Assembly: GCA_963989385.1 (NCBI GenBank)
Contig: OZ022502.1
Span: 52,445,454-52,509,453 of the forward strand
Source of the DNA: Ctena decussata
Taxonomy: Eukaryota; Mollusca; Bivalvia; Lucinida; Lucinidae
DNA: 64,000 bases
Reading direction: 5' to 3'
In this document: positions 36,001 through 43,400 of the stretch, one piece after another
How positions within the stretch are numbered: position 1 is the first letter of the stretch
How the letters are laid out: every line of letters starts with the position of its first letter
Notes under the pieces: generated by a model
The model's input: the letters and a program-made list of their open reading frames with translations, nothing else
What the model was told of the DNA's origin: nothing
Databases searched by the model: none
Position numbers and translations under genes: made by a program

Positions 36001-37443
36001 TATTTTGCTAACAAGGTTCCATAGGCTTACAATGCACTAAGTTGAAAAAGGGGCATAACTCGGTCAAAAATTTACGATATTTTTTCAAAAGTTAATCAGT
36101 TCATCTACTTCATAGGCAATGTCTTTCTGCATAATATCATGATCCTAGCATCAGGAGTTCTCGAGATATTTTGCTAACAAGGTTCCATAGGCTTACAATG
36201 CGCTAAGTTGAAAAAGGGGCATAACTCGGTAAAAAATTCACGATATTTTTTCAAAAGTTAATCAGTTTATCTACTTCATAGGCAATGCCTTCCTGCAAAA
36301 AATCATGATCCTAGCATCAGGGGTTCTTGAAATATATTGCTAACAAGGTTCCATAGGCTTACAATGCACTAAGTCAAAAAGGGGCATAACTCTAGAAATA
36401 CATGACCAGTGGAAAAAAGAAAAAATACATGTCTGCTTATTTTTCATGTAGATGCCACATATAAAATTTCAAGATCCTAGCATTAGGGGTTCTTGAGTTT
36501 CCAAGCTGCTTAAAAGTGTTACAGACGGACAGACGGACGGTCGGACGGTCGGACGGACGGACAGGCCCAAACCAATATGCCCCCTCAACTTCTCCGAAGT
36601 TGGGGGCATAAAAACAAATAAACTTTGACAATTTCACTGTTTTCAAAAGGTGTCAAAAGCATGTTTAATGTCACCAAACTGCTCAAAACACAGGTTTCAC
36701 AATCTAATTAAATCGAAGTCGTTTCTGAAGTTATTCTTGAAACAATATTTCATCTTCAAATCTTGCATATTTTTTTTCTTATTGAGATTATTATAATGGA
36801 TATTGTATTAAATTACAGAGCATTTGACTTATTTCACAACAAAATAAAATAAAATAAATAAATAAATAGAAATTATAAAAAATAAGCAAAAGAAAATTAA
36901 ATAAGAAAGTAAAATTAAAAATAACATATTGAAAATATAAATATAAAAAGTTATAGTAGTTAGTGATAATTCAAGAAATTATTTGTAAAATATATTTAAT
37001 TTATTTTTTTTCTTTCTTAAGTTCTTTTTTATTTTATTTTATTTTTTTCTTCTTTTTTTCTAAATTAATATTTGAGTATTCTTTGACTGTCAATCAGCCA
37101 ATTATATTTTACAAATTATAGAATATATTCTGATCACTTACAGTTTGACTAATGCATGAATTTATCCCACGTGGGCCCCACAGGCAGGTAGTGGTTTCAG
37201 CACTGCATTGTTTTATGACCCTAATAAGGAGGTGCCTTTGATTTTCTTATCACTTGTTTATTGGAGGGGATTAGATTGGGGGGGGGGGGGGGGGGGGGTC
37301 AAAATGATAGAACAAAATCCAGGCCTTTAAAGGTTTCCCCATTATAAGTCTATGGGAGCTTATGACCCCTGAGGAGTGGCCAGTTTGGACCCCAGAGGCT
37401 TGGTTGGGAGGATTTATGTAGGGGACCACTAAACATTGCTACA

Positions 37444-37485
<42 letters not shown>

Positions 37486-40400
37486 AAAATAAAAGCACAT
37501 ACAAGGAAAGTCTATAAAACACAATTGAGTCCGATTTCACAGTAATGAATGATTTATTTCGCTGTTTTCTACCGGTTTCACTGTTATAGTACAGATCATC
37601 AGGAACAAATATGGCGGCTTTGTGTCGCATGGAGACGACGTTAGCAACGTAGCGTTTCCGTCGCATGCGCCGTAACGTCGACTTCCGCTCATTAAAGTAT
37701 AATGCGCTGTCCCATTAATATCTATACAGCGTAGTGTAAAAATGGCGTATAGTTCATTTCACTAATATAAGAGTAAGTGGTTATTAATACATGTATATAA
37801 AAAAACAATGTATGTTGATGGTACAGATTATGATATATATATATATATAGGTAAAAATACAAAAATAATGTCCGGAACCAGAACTCTGTATATGAAAAAT
37901 CAAACTAACGAGATGGAGCGTCTGTAAATAATTTAATTTTCCCTATGCATTTCACTGTATAAGATCATCAGGGGAATAATGGCGTTGTATACATAGTAAC
38001 GGCGTTATACCGTTACGTTATTGTGCACATATATTTATGATGTCATTTAAAACTGTTCAGTAATGGATTAAAAGTGTTTATGAAATGTTTTTCCATGTTT
38101 AACCTAGCTGAAACGTTTTCCGTAAACAATTTGTAAAACGGGAATATTTTAAATTTTGGTTCAGTTTTGCAACAGTCATCTAAATGTTTGCTTACTGGTA
38201 TTTGTCTTACCGAGGGGTCTCTAATCTGTTGCTTGTGTACTGTTACCCTATTTCTTAGTTTGTCACTAGTTTGGCCTATATAGTATTCGCCGCATCCATT
38301 GCACGAAAGAACATATATTACATTTGAAACTGTACATGACATTGACGTCTTCACTGTAAACAGTTTACCTTTAAAATTGAATTGGTTGCCTTCTATCAAA
38401 TATGGACATAAACCACATTTAGCTGATTTACACTTTTTGACCTCTGCCTTCCTGGTGTTAAAGTTAGATCTAATTAAAAGACCTGTAAGGTTTTTTGGTT
38501 GTCTTTTACTTTTTATTATTCTAGTATTTTTTAAAATTTCACTCATGGTATTGTCTTCCTGTAAAATCGTTAGATTGTTTTTTAATATACCAAACATTTC
38601 TTTGTTTTGAGGATTGCAAGTGGATACATAAGGTAGAATATTACTTCTTTCTATAAGCTATGGGCCTCATGGTTTCAGAGAAGAAGATTTTTTAAGATTT
38701 TCCCATTGCAAGTCTATGGGAGCTCATGACCCCCGGGGCATGGCCAATTTGGGCCCCAGGGGCATGGTTGGCAGGATTTATGTAGGGGACCACTAAACAT
38801 TGCCACATACTATATATATATATATACGCTCTGGGCCTCATGGTTCCAAAGAATACTAAATATGTAAGCTCTGGGCCTCATGGTTTCAGAGAAGAAGATT
38901 TTTTAAGTTTTTCCCATTATAGGTCTATGGGAGCTTATGACCCCAAGGGAGTGGCCAGTTTGGACCCCAGAGGCTTGGTTGGGAGGATTTATGTAGGGGA
39001 CCACTAAACATTGCCACATACTATATATATATATATACGCTCTGGGCCTCATGGTTCCAAAGAAGAGATTTTGAAGGTTCTTAAGCTATATAGCTATATA
39101 TAAACAAATGACCCCCTGGGGCGTGGCCAATTCGAGCCCCAGGAGCATGGGTGGCAGGATTTTAGTAGAGGATCACTAGACATTGGTACATGCTTTATAT
39201 ATAAGCTATGGGCCTAATGGTTTCATGGAAGAGATTTTTTAAGATTTTCCCATTGTAAGTCTATGGGAGCTAATGACCCCCGGGGCGTGGCCAATTTGGG
39301 CCCCAGGGGCATGGTTGGCAGGATTTATGTAGGGGACCACTAGACATTGGTACATACTAAATATGTAAGCTCTGGGCCTCATGGTTTCAGAGAAGAAGAT
39401 TTTTAAAGACCTGGATTTTTGTCATTAGTGAGTTATGTAATCCTTATCTAATCCAATAAACAATCTTCTCAGGCTAGCCTGTCTTCTCTAGACCAGTGTC
39501 CCAGCAGTCTCTTTGGGAGGCCAGATATTTTTGAAGTTCTGGAGAGTGTCACAGGGTACAGGTTAGGTATATCAAATACTTGTACTGCCTTGTGGTACAA
39601 GCCAGCTTTTATAGCGACGTGGTAGAGTGCTCGACTTTAGATCAAAAGGTCCTGGGTTCGATCCTCGGCCAGGGTGTGAGATTTTTAAGAGTCTGTGACA
39701 GTATCTTTTCTCATGGCATGGAAATACTATATTTCTTCCGTTATAAGATGGGTATTTCCCCCTTCCAAAACAATCTCAACGATCTAGATACATCTTGTAA
39801 GATGGATCTAGATCTTTGGGATTGTTTTGGAAGATAAAACCGATTTTATAGCTGTATTTAACAAGACTAATCTGTATATTTGCGATAATTTTGGAAGGAT
39901 AAACTCACGTCTCATATCTGAATAAATCTGGTATGTAAGGGAAACAACTTACAGTAGCTTTTGTTGAATGATTCAGGAGATCCAGAAAGGGAGCTAATGC
40001 TATATGGTCTTCTTCCTCTGACGACAAAAACTCACTTTTATCTCTTTTAAAATATACACTACGAGTATTTATCACATACCATGCCCAGACAAATATTTTA
40101 GATGATAAAATTTTATGAAAATCAGTCCACCTGCTTTTGGAAAAATTAGAAATCTTTTCGAATGATTGTTTAATTCTTTTTAAGTCTATCATGCATTTGG
40201 AAGACACAGATGCAGGTAAGAGGGATAACTCTAAATCACAAAAATAGCCTGGTGTTGTAAAACTTTTTGGCAGAACACGCAGATATGGTTGCCATGGAGA
40301 CAGACTGATTCTGGAGTTCTCCCAGATGATGAAAATTGAAATGGCTTCTTGTGGTGTCAGTCTTGGTACCCATCTACAAGAGAAAGATACACAGCTCAAT

Positions 40401-43400
40401 ATTATAGTATTTTAAGAAGATATTTCTCTTTGCTACAACTGATTCTGCTGAGTGATATAGGCAAGACTTTGAGCCAGCCCTGATTGCAAAATTCCAAAGC
40501 ATATAGTCCCAGCATAGCCAGTGATCAAGCTAAAGCATATAAGAAATACAATATAGTTTTAATTTTGCTGACTGATGCAAACTTTGAACAAATCCTTAGA
40601 CTGCTCCTAAATAAGCAGTCTGATGAAGGTCTATACTGTCTTCCATTTAACCATCAAATTTTTGTTATATCGCTGGATATTAAAGGTAGGTTCCTCTACT
40701 TTGGAATGCATCATAATTTTGATGATTTTTTATCCAAGTTGTTGGAAAGCACTTATAAAGAGGAAATGAATAAGTTTCACTAAAAAGTGTAAATCAAAAA
40801 ATCGTAGAAAAGTCGTTTCCCATGGGATTTCCTAACTCTGCTTCGCACACCAGTTAGCGCTATTTTTAGTTCGCGCCAAAAATAGATAACATAGCTGACG
40901 TCATGCTGCATTGCATTTTGGGATAGTTTTAACCCATCTGCCATGCCAGGACCTCTGGAAGAGCTCAGGGCAAGAGAAAATTATTCGTTGGCAAATGGCA
41001 TCAGAAACTGCGGACTTGTAGACATATATACATATTTATTTTTAGAACTGGAATTCCAACAAAATAAAATAAACCAAAGGGAAAACGACTATTTTTTAAA
41101 ATATCTGACGATTTTCTCAGTAGCAACAGTTTCAGAAAAATAAGAGAATTCAATACTACCCAGAAAAAGACAAAATTATTTTGTGAACATAATTGTTATC
41201 GCTAGGCCAGGAACCTACCTTTAAGGTATATCAGTATACCTCCATCTGAAACAGTCTTTTTTACAAGGAAAAACAATTTTTGTGACTTCCTGTTTGCTTC
41301 CCTAGAGAAGCGAATTCTTTACCTTAAGTGGTCACCTCTACTGAGAAGGGAGGGAATTATGAAACAGACAAAGTTGCTTCCCCTGAAAGTGTACTCATTC
41401 ATCTAAAGTAAATTTCTTCAAAGTTTAGGATAATTATAGTAACAGCTTGATGTGAACCAACCTTTTGGAAATAATGAGATACATGCTTCTTGTGTTTTCC
41501 GCTTGAATACTGAGACTTCTTAGTGAAATCCAAGTTACGTATCACCTTCACTATTATTTTTCAATGTTTTATAAACTCAGATTTTTGGAAATTATTCCAT
41601 TTGTTTCTTTGGTAGAAGACTGAAAATTAATATTAGAAATTCCGCTATACATCGCATGTTAAGATGCTGCAATGATGCTATTAATGTCACTTATAATGCT
41701 GACGTTACTTGTTTTGTGCTCGCAACTTTAGGCCCACTGTACAATCTATGGACCGTCAAATGTCTCATTCTAAGGTTTTGAATTTCTTGGAAACCATTCA
41801 CTACAATGCCATTTGAAGCTACTTTCTGTGTGCAAACTATATTTTCACCCCACTTCATACCCTATAAACTTATTGAATACCATAAAATTGATGAGAGACA
41901 GCCAGCAAAAAAATTATTCTTAACACAGATGGCTCATGCACTTGTAAAAGCTAAATAGTTGCCCTTTTGAAGCACAATCGAAACAGAAAATTCGATTTTT
42001 CAGTGTAAGATCAAATAATATTTCATGTATGAACACAAAGTGGTATTTTCCCTCATTTGAAAATACTGCTTTAGGTGTTCATTTGGTGAGGTAAAATTCA
42101 GTCATACACCAAAAATTAAAATATTCTCTACATATTGCTGACTGTTGGCTCATATTTATTCGGAAGTCTATCAAACCTTTTCACATATTCTCCAGCCTGA
42201 CTGGCTAGTACCATCTCTGTGGTAATAAGCAATGCCTTTGGAAGAGAAATAATAACATCTCTAGGTGAAATGGACTGTTTTGTCATTAAACCACGACCTG
42301 TCTCTGTAAAAGAAGACTGTTATTTAACTCTCATAATTATGTACACAAGTGCCTTGGTTATATTAAATTATAAATCAAGATGTGACAGTTTCAATATATG
42401 CACAAGTTTTTTGTCAAATCCGCTAGTTCAAATATGCATAAAGATTTGCTGTATTGTGTAAAATTCTAACCCAGCCGGCAAATAACGTTGAAAGACGTCG
42501 GATTGACGTCGATGCGACATCATCATGTTGCATCAACGTCAGTCCGACATCATGTGCCCGCTGGGAAGATGGCTGCTAGGGACCATATAATATGGCGAAG
42601 CTTTACTAGGCCTAAGCACTTATATTGTTATAATGACAGGCCATAATAGATATCAACTTTATTTGATCAGAACATTTTCTTTTCAACATCAAACAAACTC
42701 TAAATCTACCTTATTGATGAAATATTGCTTCTTTTTCACCATTTAAGGTGTATGGGTACATCATTATGATTCTGTTTTACCATAAAAATTCTAAATATTG
42801 GGACAGATAGGTTTGAGCAAACGGTACAGATCCAGATCAGACTGGAAGCAGTCTGATCAGGGTCTTCACTGTTTGCCATTCTATCTACATCTTTTTACAT
42901 TCATGACTGCATTGAAAACCAAACTATTCCATGATTAGAACAATTTCAGTATCATTTTAGGTATCCCAATTTTTAGAACTTTTATGGTACAAAGGGGAAC
43001 AAACATCTTCCTGATCGCTTACCTGGAGGACAAAGCCATCCCAAAAGGGAGTCAAAAGGGAGTCAAAAGGGAGTCTACTCATAAAGAAAAGAATCTGTTC
43101 TTATCAACTGTGCCTGGAGAAGCAAAATTTTCATTAATTAAGAGTTGAACCCTATTTAGAAGGGACAACAAAGCCCTCTCAAAAGGGAGTCAAAAGGGAG
43201 TCTATTCATAAAGGAAAAAAAATGTTCCTATTAACTTGTCCTATAGTCAGAGGGGGTAGTTAGGGTGATTCAAAGAGAATTTTTCTTATTTCTCAACGAA
43301 AACATATGTTGTTACCCCTCATTAGAACCATCTTGGTGAGACGGTTCTAATGAGGGGTCACAACATATATTTCTGTGGAGTAATAAGGGAAATTATCTCT

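Larger units (their letters stand above)
37480..38652 (-). mobile_element. Penelope-like retroelement, 5'-truncated, with a second partial 3' end in tandem
   Basis: Copy A (38652-37855) holds the end of the ORF and its 3' UTR. Copy B (about 37830-37480) holds only a 3' UTR-like end. Each carries CTGATGA and GAAA words in minus sense and each stops at a (TA)n tract. Head-to-tail partial copies are usual for this class, as is 5' truncation. It sits in a TA tract of an H2 unit: ACTATATATA on one side, TATAAGCTATGGGCC on the other. Confidence 0.88.
37310..39523 (+). mobile_element. Second H2 element, split by a Penelope-like insertion
   Basis: H2 units at 37310-37450 and 38655-39523 flank the retroelement. 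The last 150 bp equal the end of the first H2 (34995-35146) almost base for base. Confidence 0.85.

Noticed and set aside
38299..38610. 103-codon plus-strand frame
   Set aside because: Antisense to the clear GIY-YIG frame of the Penelope-like element.
39600..39672. A true tRNA gene
   Set aside because: A and B boxes are present but the acceptor stem does not pair and the sequence continues as a repeat; a SINE is a better reading.
39905..39952. Extension of the SETD4 exon 3 frame past 39953
   Set aside because: The consensus donor GTAAGT and phase-0 continuation in exon 4 show this is intron.
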